Assembly: GCA_963668115.1 (NCBI GenBank)
Contig: OY764147.1
Coordinates: 1,426,001 to 1,490,000 of the forward strand
DNA from: Plut-88900 sp963668115
GTDB taxonomy: Bacteria > Chloroflexota > Dehalococcoidia > Plut-88900
Direction of reading: 5' to 3'
DNA length: 64,000 bases
Shown: piece after piece, positions 17,600 to 27,720 of the stretch
Position numbering within the stretch: position 1 is the first letter of the stretch
Layout: each line of letters opens with the position of its first letter
Notes under the pieces: generated by a model
The model's database searches: none
The model's input: the letters and a program-made list of their open reading frames with translations, nothing else
What the model was told of the DNA's origin: nothing
Made by a program: the position numbers and the translations under genes

Positions 17600-18331
17600 T
17601 CAGGGTTTTGAGGGGGAGTCGGGCCTGGCAATGAAGTGTCTTTCTATTCGGCCGGTAATGAACATGAAACCGACGAGAATCAACCAAACAAGGAAGGCGA
17701 TACCGGTGATGCGGTGAACTATGGTTGCGGCGTCCCACCAGATGAACTGCATGGCTATGCCCAGCACCGCTGAGAACACTGCGATTTTCCTGAAGGACGG
17801 GCCGGTTTTCCATTGCCGCCACGCGGCGACTGCTACAGCCAAACCCGAGACGGCAAAGCCTATCTTGCCGAAAAGCGATCTGAGGTGGGAAACGGTCTCG
17901 GTGGCCGTGCCGATGGGCTCCGCAATTGCGCCAGCGGGGGCAGAGGCTGCCAATGCCAAGGCACAGGCCCCGGAAACGGCAGTCAGCACTCCCGACAGCG
18001 CAAAGAATGCCGAGACAAGAGGGTTTTCGTGGCGCTGCCTGGTCAGCCAGGACCGCATCAGAAGCCATGCGGCCAACAACAGGGTAACTCCAGAGATGAA
18101 CCTAGCGGCGCCGCCGATGCCATAGAGGACACGGCTGTCGGCGATGGCGGCGAGGGACTCGGGGAGGGTGGGGTGGTCAGTGTTAGCGGCAACCCTGGCG
18201 ACGACGGCGATCAGGGTGACAATGGCGGTGATTATGAGAAAGAGGCCCGCGAGGGGGGCAGAAGAGTCCCGACCCACGAAAGTCGGGTGTACTGGGTTAT
18301 CTTGCGGTGCCTGCTGATTGGCTGCCTGCAT
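17600..18331 (-). CDS. Seven-helix membrane protein of unknown function
   Basis: A 243-residue protein with about seven hydrophobic segments and a hydrophilic N-terminus of about 25 residues. The pattern (APLAGLFLIITAIVTLIAVV, then pairs of helices ending in LVWLILVGFMFITGRIER) loosely recalls DUF4386-type membrane proteins, but I do not recognise it with confidence. It lies between the binding protein gene and the gene at 18349 on the same strand, 17 bases from the latter. No catalytic motif is visible. Confidence 0.6.
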   Translation of the reverse strand: MQAANQQAPQDNPVHPTFVGRDSSAPLAGLFLIITAIVTLIAVVARVAANTDHPTLPESLAAIADSRVLYGIGGAARFISGVTLLLAAWLLMRSWLTRQRHENPLVSAFFALSGVLTAVSGACALALAASAPAGAIAEPIGTATETVSHLRSLFGKIGFAVSGLAVAVAAWRQWKTGPSFRKIAVFSAVLGIAMQFIWWDAATIVHRITGIAFLVWLILVGFMFITGRIERHFIARPDSPSKP

Positions 18332-18348
18332 GGTTTTACGATGCTATT

Positions 18349-19149
18349 TTAACAGGTCGGGCACAGGTGGCTATGAACCCTACGTCCGTCTGCTAACTCA
18401 AAGTGTTTGTTCCACGAGGTCTGAAGGAAAGACTCGATGCGGCCCTTAAGATTTGTACGGTGTTTCTCCTGGGAGATTATGAAGTAGACGCGTGAAGTGC
18501 CACGTCGGTAGCGAAGGGGGATTGGGGGACGGGACAATTTGAGGCAATGCCGGATGGACTCAGATAGTGACCCGATCTGATCGTTCGCCGGTTTATGGCG
18601 GCCAAGGTGGTGGTAAACGATGAGGCTCTGGCCCCGGGTGTAGAAGCGTTCAAGGTCATCCATGAAGACATACTTGGGGCCTTTCTTGCGCCAAGGCGAT
18701 ACCTTCCCGGCAATGCCGTTGTCGGGGTCTAGGAAAACGAGGTCTGCTGGCTCGGTCGATTTGAAGGCACCCTGTAGCCAAGACTCCCGCAGCGTTTGTC
18801 TTTCAAGGCGTTTCATGTGTCTGGGGTAGGAGAGGGAGCATTCATAGTAAAGGGTGTCGGCGGGGAGGATACCCATGCGTTGGACGGAGGCAACATCGCG
18901 TTGGCCGCTACTTACTAGATGTCGGAGATTCTCATATAGTGTGGGGTCGCACGTGCAGAAGCGTTGGTCATTGCGGTCACTTTCGGAGAGAAAGCCTGTT
19001 AACCTGCCATCTCCGCTATTGGACTCGTCGGGGAACAGATACCAGACGACACCGAGGAGAAGGGGAGGAGTCGGGCTGGAGCCAGTCAGGGCTCTGAGAA
19101 GGCCATACTTGCCGAAGTCGCCTATATCCCCAACGTATCTGTTTTGCAT
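18349..19149 (-). CDS. Conserved protein of the QNRYVGDIGDFGKYGLLR type
   Basis: A 266-residue protein whose N-terminus (MQNRYVGDIGDFGKYGLLRAL) is the hallmark of a widespread uncharacterised family. The central segment ADLVFLDPDNGIAG near residue 140 resembles the catalytic DPPY-type loop of some methyltransferases, but the rest does not obviously fit that fold, so function is left open. Its start overlaps the 3' end of the AddA-like gene by 28 bases, which suggests translational coupling and a link to DNA transactions or defence (inference). Confidence 0.75.
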   Translation of the reverse strand: MQNRYVGDIGDFGKYGLLRALTGSSPTPPLLLGVVWYLFPDESNSGDGRLTGFLSESDRNDQRFCTCDPTLYENLRHLVSSGQRDVASVQRMGILPADTLYYECSLSYPRHMKRLERQTLRESWLQGAFKSTEPADLVFLDPDNGIAGKVSPWRKKGPKYVFMDDLERFYTRGQSLIVYHHLGRHKPANDQIGSLSESIRHCLKLSRPPIPLRYRRGTSRVYFIISQEKHRTNLKGRIESFLQTSWNKHFELADGRRVHSHLCPTC

Positions 19150-22100
19150 TCCGGTATTGTAAGTCGGGGGTAGGGGGTGGGGGCCAGGATAGTCTGGGCC
19201 CAGGCCCTGGCTTCCTCGACGGCTTTTTCGAGGTCGGGGATGGGTTTTTCGCTGCTTGGATGGAGGTAGAGGAAGACAACTTCCTTGACGTGCTTGCCGG
19301 TCATCCGCCGTATGGCATGGGCATAGGCCCCGCCCTGGAGACGGTAGCGCGCGGAGGCCCTGTCAGCTTCCTCGGGGTCTACGGCATCGGTCTTGTAGTC
19401 AACTATTACGAGGGCGTCATCTTCCTGGAAGAGAAGGTCTATAAAACCGTGAAGGGCGCCGTCGCCCGTCGGGGCGGAGACGGGGACCTCCCGCCAGAGG
19501 CGTTGTGAAGCTACGGCCCGTCTGACGATATCGGAGTTAACCGCAGCGCCGACCAGTTTAGCGATCTCCTTATCGCGGTCAGGGATGCCCTCGGCGACGG
19601 CCTGGGCCCGGGAGCGGGCCAGGATGTCGTTGCCTGTGGAAAGGTCTATGGACTGAAGGACGGCATGCACGGCGCGTCCGATGGAGGTGCCGGCCCGGCC
19701 TCTTCGCCACGGTTCATCGGTGTCGGGTTCAGGTTTGTCCTCCTGTTCATCCTTGTACTGGGTCAGCGCAGTAGCGGCTATGAAGGAGGGTCGGTAGAGC
19801 TCTTCAAGCAGTGATGCTCTGTCGGAGACCCAGCGGTCTCGGGCTTCGACGGAGTGATCAATGAGTGCGGGAGGGGCCTCGGGGGTGGGTGGGTGAGCAG
19901 GTTTCTCAATCTCTTCAATGTCAGCGAGTCGGACCGGTTCCCAGAGGTCCGAATCCTTCATCGCATCGGAGATTCTGGCGGCGATGTTGGAGGCGCCCGA
20001 CGGGCGTCGGAGGCTCAGGACGAGGTGGTCGCAGGCTCGGGTGGCGGCCACGTAGAGCAGACGGACGGACTCGGCGTTGGACATCTTCTTTTCGAATTCA
20101 ACCAGATCCTCGTAGCCCGGGGTGGATATGCGCTCCTTCTCCGACCCGACTCCCACCTCAACCTTTTTGTTGATCCGGTCGAATATGACGGTCTCGCTTC
20201 TGAACCTGTCCTGGGCATTGATGCCGGTCAGGACGACGACGGGGAACTCGAGTCCCTTGGCGGCGTGGATAGTCATGACGCGGACGGCCTCTTCATCGGA
20301 GTCGGGGACCGGGGTCTCGGTGACCCGGACGCGATCGTTGGCCTGATCATCAATCCACTGGACGAAATCCCTGAGGGAGTTGCCACCTCCTTCGGTGAAA
20401 CGCCAAGCCTGCTCGACGATGAAGGCGTAGCGACGCCACTGCTCCCTGTAGCGGGGATGGTCCAGGGCGGCTTCTACCAGGCACCTGTCCCGGATGAAGC
20501 TGTCGATGAGGGCGGCGGGCGGGCGCTTGATTCTGTCGTCGTGGAAACGGCGAAGAACGTCCAGGGCGTCGGAAACGGGGCCGTCGGGAGAGGATTGAGG
20601 CCGGGTATAGTCGAAAGAGCCGCGGGCATCGACGTGCATAAAGAGGTCCACGTCGCTGCAACCGAAAGCAGGAGAGCGGAGAGCGCCAACGATAGCGACC
20701 GAGTTGGAAGGGTCATCTATGGCCCTGAGGCAATTGACGAGGTCGCGCACTTCCTGGGTCTCGAAGATGAGGGAGGCGTTTTCAAGGCGGAAGGGAACGC
20801 CCAGGCCTTCGAGGGAGCGTTCGAGGCTCGATAGGCCGGTGCGGTAGGGCATGAGGATGCAAATATCGGAATATTTAACGGGCCGATAAGCAAGGTGCTC
20901 TTGACCGTCCGAATTCTCTTTGTCCCGGACCAGCCATCCCTGGGACACCATCCGGAGCAGAAGGGTTGCGATGTCCCGGGACTCCTGTCGACGGATATCA
21001 TCCATTTTCGCTTCGTATTCAGTATCTGCCAGGGCCCACACCCGGGGGCGTTGGGGGTGATCAGGGTCTTCCTCCCAAAGGTGGTGCATCTCCTCGTAGC
21101 CGGCCTGGGTGTCGCCGCCCTGCATCCAGCCGGGGAAAAGACCGTTGACCCAGGAAACAATGGGCCTGTGGGAGCGGAAGTTCTGGGTGAGGCCCAAGGC
21201 CTCGCCGCCCGCAGTTTCTATTTTCTTCCGGAGCCGGTTCATCTGAAGGATATCAGCGCGACGGAATCGATAGATGGACTGCTTCGGGTCTCCGACAACG
21301 AAGAGCTTGCCCTTTTGCGGGTTGATGTCCAGCCATGACATGGGTCGGGAGGCAGACGGTGTGTTACCGGGGATGTCTTCGGAGATGAAGAGGGCGATCT
21401 CCGCCTGGAGAGGGTCGGTGTCCTGTACCTCGTCAATGAGCAGATGGGAGAAACGGTTGCGGAAGTAGTCACGGACTTCCAGATCGTCACGCAGGAGGTC
21501 TCGGGCCCAGACGAGAAGGTCGTGGAATTCGGCACGACCTTCTGTTCGGCGTTTCTTGACGTAGCCAAGGGCGAACTCTCGAAGGGCCCGGAGGATAACA
21601 GCAAGGGTGGCATGCCTTGCGTTATCGAGTTCTTGATTTACCAGCGAGTGAAGACCCTCCAGCATGGTCTTGAGGGTCTTACAGGCATTTTCTCCGGTTT
21701 CGGGGTCGTCACCCCAATCACCCTGCCTGCCAAATCGGCACTTCAGGGGAAGCAAGCGTTGCAGCATCCGACAGCACAAGCTGGAAATCGGGTCTATTCC
21801 CTCCAGGCGACGGATGCCCATCAATTTTTCCTGCACGTGATCATAAAGCTTGTCTTCCGGCCCGTTGAAAGAATGAGCACAGAGTTGTTCCAGGCGCGGC
21901 ATTGCCCTTATGAGACCGGGCGTTGCGGCTGGGGCTATAGGTGAGGGATCAAAGGAGGCGTTGGCCAAGTCGTCGTAGTTTTGATGGAAGGCGTAGGCCA
22001 CCGACTTGATTCTGGTCAGGTCGAGGCCAAGGGCGCCGCCGCGAGAGATGTGCCGGGCAAGCTCGGGCTGGTCGAGGGCCCAGTCAAGCCAGCGGTCCCA

Positions 22101-22535
22101 CTCTTCGTTAAACCTGATGCCGGCCTGGATTTCGTCACTTACTTCAAAGGCGGGTGGCAGTCCCGCTTCGAGGGGTCGTTCATGGAGGAGGAGGGCGGCG
22201 AAGGCATGAAGGGTCTGAATGGCAGCCTGATCGAGGTGGGTGAGGCCCTGCCGGCAGTTTTCACGTTCCCAAACGGTGAGGTCTTCCCCGGAAGATGCCC
22301 TTTCGAGCTCCTGCCGAATGCGGTCACGGAGCTCCGCGGCGGCAGCCTCGGTAAATGTAATGGCGGCTAACTTGTCCAGGGTAGCGGAACCGGTGGAGAC
22401 CAGTCTTACGATGCGGGATACAAGGCTGTGAGTCTTGCCGGTCCCTGCGCTGGCCTCAACGAAAAAGGTCTGGTCGAGGCGGCCGGAGATGAGGCCGCGG
22501 GCAGCTGAGTCGACAGGGGTGAAGGAATTGCCCAC
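19122..22535 (-). CDS. addA: UvrD-type helicase-nuclease, AddA-like
   Basis: A 1137-residue superfamily 1 helicase with a C-terminal PD-(D/E)XK nuclease, matching the AddA subunit of the AddAB double-strand-break resection complex. Walker A is ASAGTGKTHSL near residues 28-38 and Walker B is LLIDEVQDTDPLQ near 365. The helicase motif GDPKQSIYRFRRAD lies near 415 and VMTIHAAKGLEFPVV near 755. The nuclease motif VIVDYKTDAVDPEEADRAS lies near 1050, followed by a QxxxY-like segment (YRLQGGAYAHAI). Its start touches the stop of the AddB-like gene. The complex would load RecA at breaks and degrade foreign linear DNA. Confidence 0.9.
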   Translation of the reverse strand: MGNSFTPVDSAARGLISGRLDQTFFVEASAGTGKTHSLVSRIVRLVSTGSATLDKLAAITFTEAAAAELRDRIRQELERASSGEDLTVWERENCRQGLTHLDQAAIQTLHAFAALLLHERPLEAGLPPAFEVSDEIQAGIRFNEEWDRWLDWALDQPELARHISRGGALGLDLTRIKSVAYAFHQNYDDLANASFDPSPIAPAATPGLIRAMPRLEQLCAHSFNGPEDKLYDHVQEKLMGIRRLEGIDPISSLCCRMLQRLLPLKCRFGRQGDWGDDPETGENACKTLKTMLEGLHSLVNQELDNARHATLAVILRALREFALGYVKKRRTEGRAEFHDLLVWARDLLRDDLEVRDYFRNRFSHLLIDEVQDTDPLQAEIALFISEDIPGNTPSASRPMSWLDINPQKGKLFVVGDPKQSIYRFRRADILQMNRLRKKIETAGGEALGLTQNFRSHRPIVSWVNGLFPGWMQGGDTQAGYEEMHHLWEEDPDHPQRPRVWALADTEYEAKMDDIRRQESRDIATLLLRMVSQGWLVRDKENSDGQEHLAYRPVKYSDICILMPYRTGLSSLERSLEGLGVPFRLENASLIFETQEVRDLVNCLRAIDDPSNSVAIVGALRSPAFGCSDVDLFMHVDARGSFDYTRPQSSPDGPVSDALDVLRRFHDDRIKRPPAALIDSFIRDRCLVEAALDHPRYREQWRRYAFIVEQAWRFTEGGGNSLRDFVQWIDDQANDRVRVTETPVPDSDEEAVRVMTIHAAKGLEFPVVVLTGINAQDRFRSETVIFDRINKKVEVGVGSEKERISTPGYEDLVEFEKKMSNAESVRLLYVAATRACDHLVLSLRRPSGASNIAARISDAMKDSDLWEPVRLADIEEIEKPAHPPTPEAPPALIDHSVEARDRWVSDRASLLEELYRPSFIAATALTQYKDEQEDKPEPDTDEPWRRGRAGTSIGRAVHAVLQSIDLSTGNDILARSRAQAVAEGIPDRDKEIAKLVGAAVNSDIVRRAVASQRLWREVPVSAPTGDGALHGFIDLLFQEDDALVIVDYKTDAVDPEEADRASARYRLQGGAYAHAIRRMTGKHVKEVVFLYLHPSSEKPIPDLEKAVEEARAWAQTILAPTPYPRLTIPECKTDTLGI

Positions 22536-25500
22536 TACTCAACCTCCTTCTCAGCAGGGTCATTTTCGGCGAGGTCGACATAGGATGTCAGTGCGGGGTC
22601 TTTCTTCTTGAGGTCCCAGGCATCGGCGCGCCGAGAAGGGCAGATGGCATCGAAATCGCAATAGGTGCAGTTTGCGTACTTGCGCCAGTCGGGCGGGCCA
22701 GGGTTGGCCGGGAACAGGCCGCCCCGAATACCCTGAGAGATGACCGAAACGCCTTGATTAAAGCGCTCAAGGGTCCGGGGGTCGTCCAAGTTGAAATGCT
22801 CTTTGGGAAGCAGCCTGTAACCACCCCGGGTAGTAGGAAACCAGTATGCGGCCCTCACGCGCTCTGCATTGGGGAATTGCTTCCTCGCGGCGAGGGAGTA
22901 TACGGGAAGCTGAAGCCGCTTACCTCGATCAATGGGGTCCTTGTTCAAGGCCGAGTAGCTTCCAGAGCTGCCGGTCTTGTAGTCGATTACCAGGACTAAC
23001 TTGCCGTCACGAGAAGTGTCGACGCGGTCGATAATGCCCCGGAATCGGAAGGGGAAATCGGCGCCATAGAGGGTCGGGGGAGAGGTCCCGGTATCGAACT
23101 CGATTTCCGCCGCAATGTTGGCCGAATCGTGCGCTGCCCTGAGTTTGCCGTCCTCTTCCAGGAAGGTCTCGAGATCGGCAAGGATTTCCTCTTTTGCCAT
23201 CTCCCAGAGGAGGAGCTTTCCAGTAACTCCCCGCCGTTCCGCCTCGGCGAACTCCTGGTCAGCGATGGACTTCAGGCGAGCGTGGTCGTCCTCCGACCAC
23301 GGTTCCATGGGAGATGGATGGGGGCGTGATTCGTTTATAAATCGTTCAAGTATCTTGTGCATCAGGCCACCGCGCTCCAGGGCGCTGATGGAGAGAATGT
23401 CCTCCGGCGTTTCCAGTGCACTGAGGTGCAAGATGTGGCCCAGAAAATAGCTGAATGGGCAGGTGGCCCATGCCTCGAGCCTAGTCGGGGATATGGGGGC
23501 CTCGTCCGAGGGACGGGCGAAGCGGGCGTTCCGGGCAACGTGTGAGAGGTTTCCGTCGAAATCGGTGAGAGCTGCCACGGAGCGACGTTCGTTGAGTATA
23601 GCCGCCCGATCGAGGGGGCTTCCGGCAGTAAGAGGGTGCTGAGGAACGCTATTCCCAGCCTGCTTCCAGTGCAGGTACCTGTGCAGGGAGTAGTCGTGCA
23701 GGTCGGCGAGGGCAGAGTCGGCAGACAGGTTGGACAGGGCATGCCGGGGCGAGGCGTCGATGGTGAGCCAAGGTCGGTCGGCGAGACGGGGCAAGTCATC
23801 GGAATGGACGGGCGACTCTTCCAACACCGATGCCTGTTCCAGCAGCCAGCGAGAAGGATAGGCACGGCGGCCGGAGGAAGCGCCGGCTACGGGGTAAGAC
23901 AAGACCCGTCTTGGAGCGGATGCGACAGCGGCAAGATAGGCACGGCGTTCATCCGCAACGTGTCGTTCAATGCGCGAGGGAGCGCCAGCAGCAATCCAAT
24001 CGGCTTCCGGGACCAGGGGGTCGGGAGGGATGGGCGGGGGTACCGCGCCTTCGATCATGCCGACAATCCAGACGACGTCAAAATTCATGCCCTGAGCGCC
24101 GGCGAGGCCGGAGACAAAAACACCCCGACCGGTGGGGCCGAGCGGGCCGGAGGAGTCCTGCAGGGCTTCATGGACGGCTTGTCGGAACTCCGCCATGGTG
24201 GTGGCGGGGTTAAGGGCATCGGCGGCTTTGAGTTCGTCCAGGGCGCGGCGAACCTTGTCCAGAGCGGAGTCATCGTCATCGATGGCATTCCTGTCCAGAT
24301 AGTGGTCGAGGAGTTTACGGGCCCATTCCGAGAAGGACTCCCAATTACTACCTTCTGCGGGCGGTTCCAGTTGTGCGCGGAGGTCTTCCATGAAATTGCG
24401 GAGCACCCTGGCCGCCGAGGCGTCGTTGCGAAGGACTCGGGAACGGGACTCCGAAGTTTCGTTTTCGGAGAGCAGGCGAGCAACTTTCTCTTCCTGGGAC
24501 CTGGCATAGCCATCAAGTCGGTTAGACCACTGGCTGAAACCTCCTACAATTCCAGCCCTGCGAGACAGGGAGTCCCAAGCGCTAGGGATGGCGTTGGGGG
24601 GAAGCCGGACGGGGCATCCGGTGAGCCAGGCCATAACATCTGCGCGTAGCAATTCGCCACCGGCGAGTCGCAGAAGGCCCATAAGGGTCTTGCCGGGGAC
24701 AGAATCGCGAAGAAGTTGGATACCCGGACCTGCAATGGGAATCTTGGTCTGGGTGAGCTCGTAGTGAATCAGGGGGGCGTAGGGCTCTCTCACCCGGTAC
24801 AGGACGGCCATGCGGTGGAATGGCGTGCGGTTTTCGCGGGCTTCCTGCATGATCCCGCGCAGGACCCGGCGGATTTCTTCTCGAGCGGTGGGGGCTACGT
24901 GAATTCGGGCCTGGCCTGGAAGGAGAGGCGAGGGGGGAGGTGAATCCGATTCGGGAGTTCCCGACACCGCGATAAGCGAAGACTCCAATTCATTCAAGCA
25001 CTGGTCAGCGGTGTCATCGTCCGTGGTGCCAATAATGACAGCGCATTTGCCTTGCCGGGCCAGCGCTTGCACGAGCTTCAACTCTGAGGGGGTGGTCCTG
25101 CCGGGAAGGTAGAGGATGACGAGACCCAGGTCGGCGAGGGCGTGGGCACGGCCTGAGGTTACGGCCGCTGCGGCTGCTTCGGCGAGGTCATGGGAATCGT
25201 AGAAATCATTGCCTGTCTCGGACCGAAAGGTGCGATACATCCGGACGATATCAGTTCGCAGACCCCCCCGCCGTTCCAATGCATTGAGCACGGTCGGGTG
25301 CAGAAGGCGGAGCTGCCGAAAGGAAGCACGGACTCGGTCCTGGGTGGCAGGGTGTGAGCGTACGGGCTGAAGTCGACGTGAGCCGCCTTCCAGAACTTTC
25401 CTGACCGCAACAGACTCCAGGACACGAGCCAGCGGCCGACGTGCAGATTCCGGGGGTCGGGACATACTGAGCACTCCTGAACCTAATAGCTCGGAGAGCT

Positions 25501-25714
25501 GAGATAAGACGATAAAGCGGACGTTTGCAAATCCAGTCCAGCCGAGTTGCTGTCGTAGCGCGAGGTTGGCGTACCTGGTTGGTCCGATCACAGTCACGGG
25601 GGCCAGAGCGTCGTCGGCCTGAGCCTTCTTTATAAGGCCCCAGAGGGTATCGGTCATCCGCGGGGAGATGCGATCTTTGAAGAGCCTTGTGTTCGGCTGA
25701 CGGACATTGCTCAC
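22535..25714 (-). CDS. addB: AddB-like nuclease subunit
   Basis: About 1059 residues from GTG 25714; the frame is open to 25771, and an ATG at 25657 (MTDTLW) is also possible. The C-terminal third carries a PD-(D/E)XK nuclease motif (LVLVIDYKTGSSGSY). It also has four cysteines, one in WATCPFSYFLGHIL and three in NCTYCDFDAIC, that match the iron-sulfur staple of AddB. The N-terminal part is helicase-like but lacks an intact Walker A, as in AddB, where this half is structural. It precedes addA with stop and start codons touching, as expected for subunits made together. Confidence 0.87.
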   Translation of the reverse strand: MSNVRQPNTRLFKDRISPRMTDTLWGLIKKAQADDALAPVTVIGPTRYANLALRQQLGWTGFANVRFIVLSQLSELLGSGVLSMSRPPESARRPLARVLESVAVRKVLEGGSRRLQPVRSHPATQDRVRASFRQLRLLHPTVLNALERRGGLRTDIVRMYRTFRSETGNDFYDSHDLAEAAAAAVTSGRAHALADLGLVILYLPGRTTPSELKLVQALARQGKCAVIIGTTDDDTADQCLNELESSLIAVSGTPESDSPPPSPLLPGQARIHVAPTAREEIRRVLRGIMQEARENRTPFHRMAVLYRVREPYAPLIHYELTQTKIPIAGPGIQLLRDSVPGKTLMGLLRLAGGELLRADVMAWLTGCPVRLPPNAIPSAWDSLSRRAGIVGGFSQWSNRLDGYARSQEEKVARLLSENETSESRSRVLRNDASAARVLRNFMEDLRAQLEPPAEGSNWESFSEWARKLLDHYLDRNAIDDDDSALDKVRRALDELKAADALNPATTMAEFRQAVHEALQDSSGPLGPTGRGVFVSGLAGAQGMNFDVVWIVGMIEGAVPPPIPPDPLVPEADWIAAGAPSRIERHVADERRAYLAAVASAPRRVLSYPVAGASSGRRAYPSRWLLEQASVLEESPVHSDDLPRLADRPWLTIDASPRHALSNLSADSALADLHDYSLHRYLHWKQAGNSVPQHPLTAGSPLDRAAILNERRSVAALTDFDGNLSHVARNARFARPSDEAPISPTRLEAWATCPFSYFLGHILHLSALETPEDILSISALERGGLMHKILERFINESRPHPSPMEPWSEDDHARLKSIADQEFAEAERRGVTGKLLLWEMAKEEILADLETFLEEDGKLRAAHDSANIAAEIEFDTGTSPPTLYGADFPFRFRGIIDRVDTSRDGKLVLVIDYKTGSSGSYSALNKDPIDRGKRLQLPVYSLAARKQFPNAERVRAAYWFPTTRGGYRLLPKEHFNLDDPRTLERFNQGVSVISQGIRGGLFPANPGPPDWRKYANCTYCDFDAICPSRRADAWDLKKKDPALTSYVDLAENDPAEKEVE

Positions 25715-25917
25715 GGTGCAAACATAGCATAGTAGGGGTTCCGGCGGGAGACATCGAGAGACCAATCCCAATGGGAACGATCCTGGACCTGGCGGCTAGG
25801 GAAGGGATGACTCCGGGGCTTGATTCGACAAACGACGGACCTGGGCATTGGCATGAAGGGGTCGCAGAGATCCGGCATTCCTTGTAGAATCCGACTCAGT
25901 TCTGCCTGGCAAACCAA

Positions 25918-27696
25918 GTGCAGGAGGCCACTCCAACGGCAACAGCAGCAGGCAATCCCAAGTACGAAGTCGACGAAATCCCGCCCCATAAGTCCACGTT
26001 TGGGCTTGGGCTGCAATTCAGCGTACTCGCTTCAGCGACGCTGCTGGTAACGCCTGTCGTCGTGGCGCAAGAGTCCGGGCGAGATGACTCCTACCTCATC
26101 TGGATGGTGTTTGCGTCGCTGCTAGTGGTTGGGGTATCGACACTAATCCAGGTGAAGAGGGTGGGGCCCGTGGGGGGAGGGGGGGTACTCCCGATGTTCA
26201 CCGCAGCATTTGCCATACCCTTCTGCATAACGGCGGTTGCGGATGGAGGACCGGCAACGCTTGCCACGCTGACTATGGCGTCGGCGATTTTCCAACTGGT
26301 GATTTCCAAGTGGCTGTTCCTGCTGCGCCGGGTGGTGACACCCATTGTAAGCGGCACCGTCATCATGATCCTTTCGATAACGTTGGCGTCCGTGGTGTTT
26401 GCACTCCTGGAAGACGCAACGGAGGAAGAACCGGGGTCGGCGCTTCTCACAACACTGGTAACGCTGACGATTGTGGTAGCACTGACACTCAGGGGAACGG
26501 CGCTTATGAAATTGTGGGCGCCAGTTTTGGGCATCGCGGCTGGGTGTGTGACATCGGCAGCGCTGGGACTGTACGACACAAGTTTAATCACCGAGTCGGC
26601 GTGGGTGGGGCTGCCAAATGAGATTCCGCCCCTAGGCGTTGACTTCGGTATCGACTTCTGGGTGTTGCTGCCGTCGTTCCTGTTCCTGGGGGTGATCATT
26701 TCGATACAGGTGAACGGCGAGTCCGTGGCGAATCAAAGGGTGTCGTCAAGGGAACCCAAGGCTATCGACTTTCGTCGGGTGCAGGGAAGTTTGGCAGGGG
26801 CAGGGGTTGCAAACCTGTTGGCAGGAGCAGCAGGAGCTGTCCCGATAGTAGTCAACCCAGGGGCAGCGCCCTTCACCCAGGCCACGGGGGTGGCATCGCG
26901 CAGAATCGGCTACGTGATTGGGGTCGTGTTCATTCTGGTTGCATTTTTCCCGAAGGCGTCCGGTTTGCTGAGCACGATACCAGGTGCGGTTATGGCGGGA
27001 TACCTGCTACTGGTGGTGGGGTCGCTGTTCGTGGAAGGGGCGCGAACGGTAATACAGAACGAGCAGAACAGGTCCCGGTTAATTGTTGCGGGGATTTCAT
27101 TCTGGATAGGGGCGTCTTTCCAGTTCACACTCTTCAATTTGCCGGACCTGGGGCCGGTGATTGGGGGATTGATGAAGAGCGCGGTGACCACCGGTGGGGT
27201 GTCGGCGGTGCTGATGATCATCTTCCTGGAACTAACCAGCTACCGCAGGATGCGGTTCCAAGCCAAATTACATATCGATTCGCTCTCTGAGCTCACACAG
27301 TTTATTGAGCGTTTCTCCAATAGCCGGAAGTGGAACGAGGCTATGAGAGACCGATTGTCCGCGGTTGCTGAAGAAACCCTCCTTACCCTGGCGCCCCTGG
27401 ATCTGGAGGCGGAGCTAGAGGAGCTTGAGGAGGACCCGGACGTGATTCCGAGACAGTTAGTGGTCGTGGCATCAAGCGACGGCTCGGTAGCCGACCTGGA
27501 GTTTATAGGCGGCGGCAGCGGGTCGGGGAATGTGGAGGACCGGATCAGACAGATGCAGGACCACGAAGAGGAAACCCCTGTTGATACGGATATTTCACTA
27601 AGGTTGTTGCGGCGCTATGCGTCTTCGGTAAGGCACCAGCAGTTCCACGACATGGACATCATCACAGTCAGGGTTGGGCCGCCGGGTACGCGTTAG
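25918..27696 (+). CDS. NCS2 (SLC23) permease with C-terminal ATPase-like domain
   Basis: A 592-residue protein. Residues 1-445 form a 12-14 helix nucleobase/ascorbate transporter of the NCS2 family, with GVIISIQVNGESVANQRV near 260 in the place of the substrate-binding helix. After the last helix (LMIIFLEL), about 150 hydrophilic residues follow: FIERFSNSRKWNEAMRDRLSAVAEETLLTL, then an acidic stretch, then ISLRLLRRYASSVRHQQFHDMDIITVRV. That pattern recalls an RsbW/HATPase-type domain with degenerate motifs (inference). The start is a GTG without a strong ribosome binding site. It is divergent from addB across a 200-base gap. The substrate is probably a purine or pyrimidine. Confidence 0.82.
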   Translation: MQEATPTATAAGNPKYEVDEIPPHKSTFGLGLQFSVLASATLLVTPVVVAQESGRDDSYLIWMVFASLLVVGVSTLIQVKRVGPVGGGGVLPMFTAAFAIPFCITAVADGGPATLATLTMASAIFQLVISKWLFLLRRVVTPIVSGTVIMILSITLASVVFALLEDATEEEPGSALLTTLVTLTIVVALTLRGTALMKLWAPVLGIAAGCVTSAALGLYDTSLITESAWVGLPNEIPPLGVDFGIDFWVLLPSFLFLGVIISIQVNGESVANQRVSSREPKAIDFRRVQGSLAGAGVANLLAGAAGAVPIVVNPGAAPFTQATGVASRRIGYVIGVVFILVAFFPKASGLLSTIPGAVMAGYLLLVVGSLFVEGARTVIQNEQNRSRLIVAGISFWIGASFQFTLFNLPDLGPVIGGLMKSAVTTGGVSAVLMIIFLELTSYRRMRFQAKLHIDSLSELTQFIERFSNSRKWNEAMRDRLSAVAEETLLTLAPLDLEAELEELEEDPDVIPRQLVVVASSDGSVADLEFIGGGSGSGNVEDRIRQMQDHEEETPVDTDISLRLLRRYASSVRHQQFHDMDIITVRVGPPGTR

Positions 27697-27720
27697 GTCG
27701 GGCCAACGGGAGGGGTGGGG

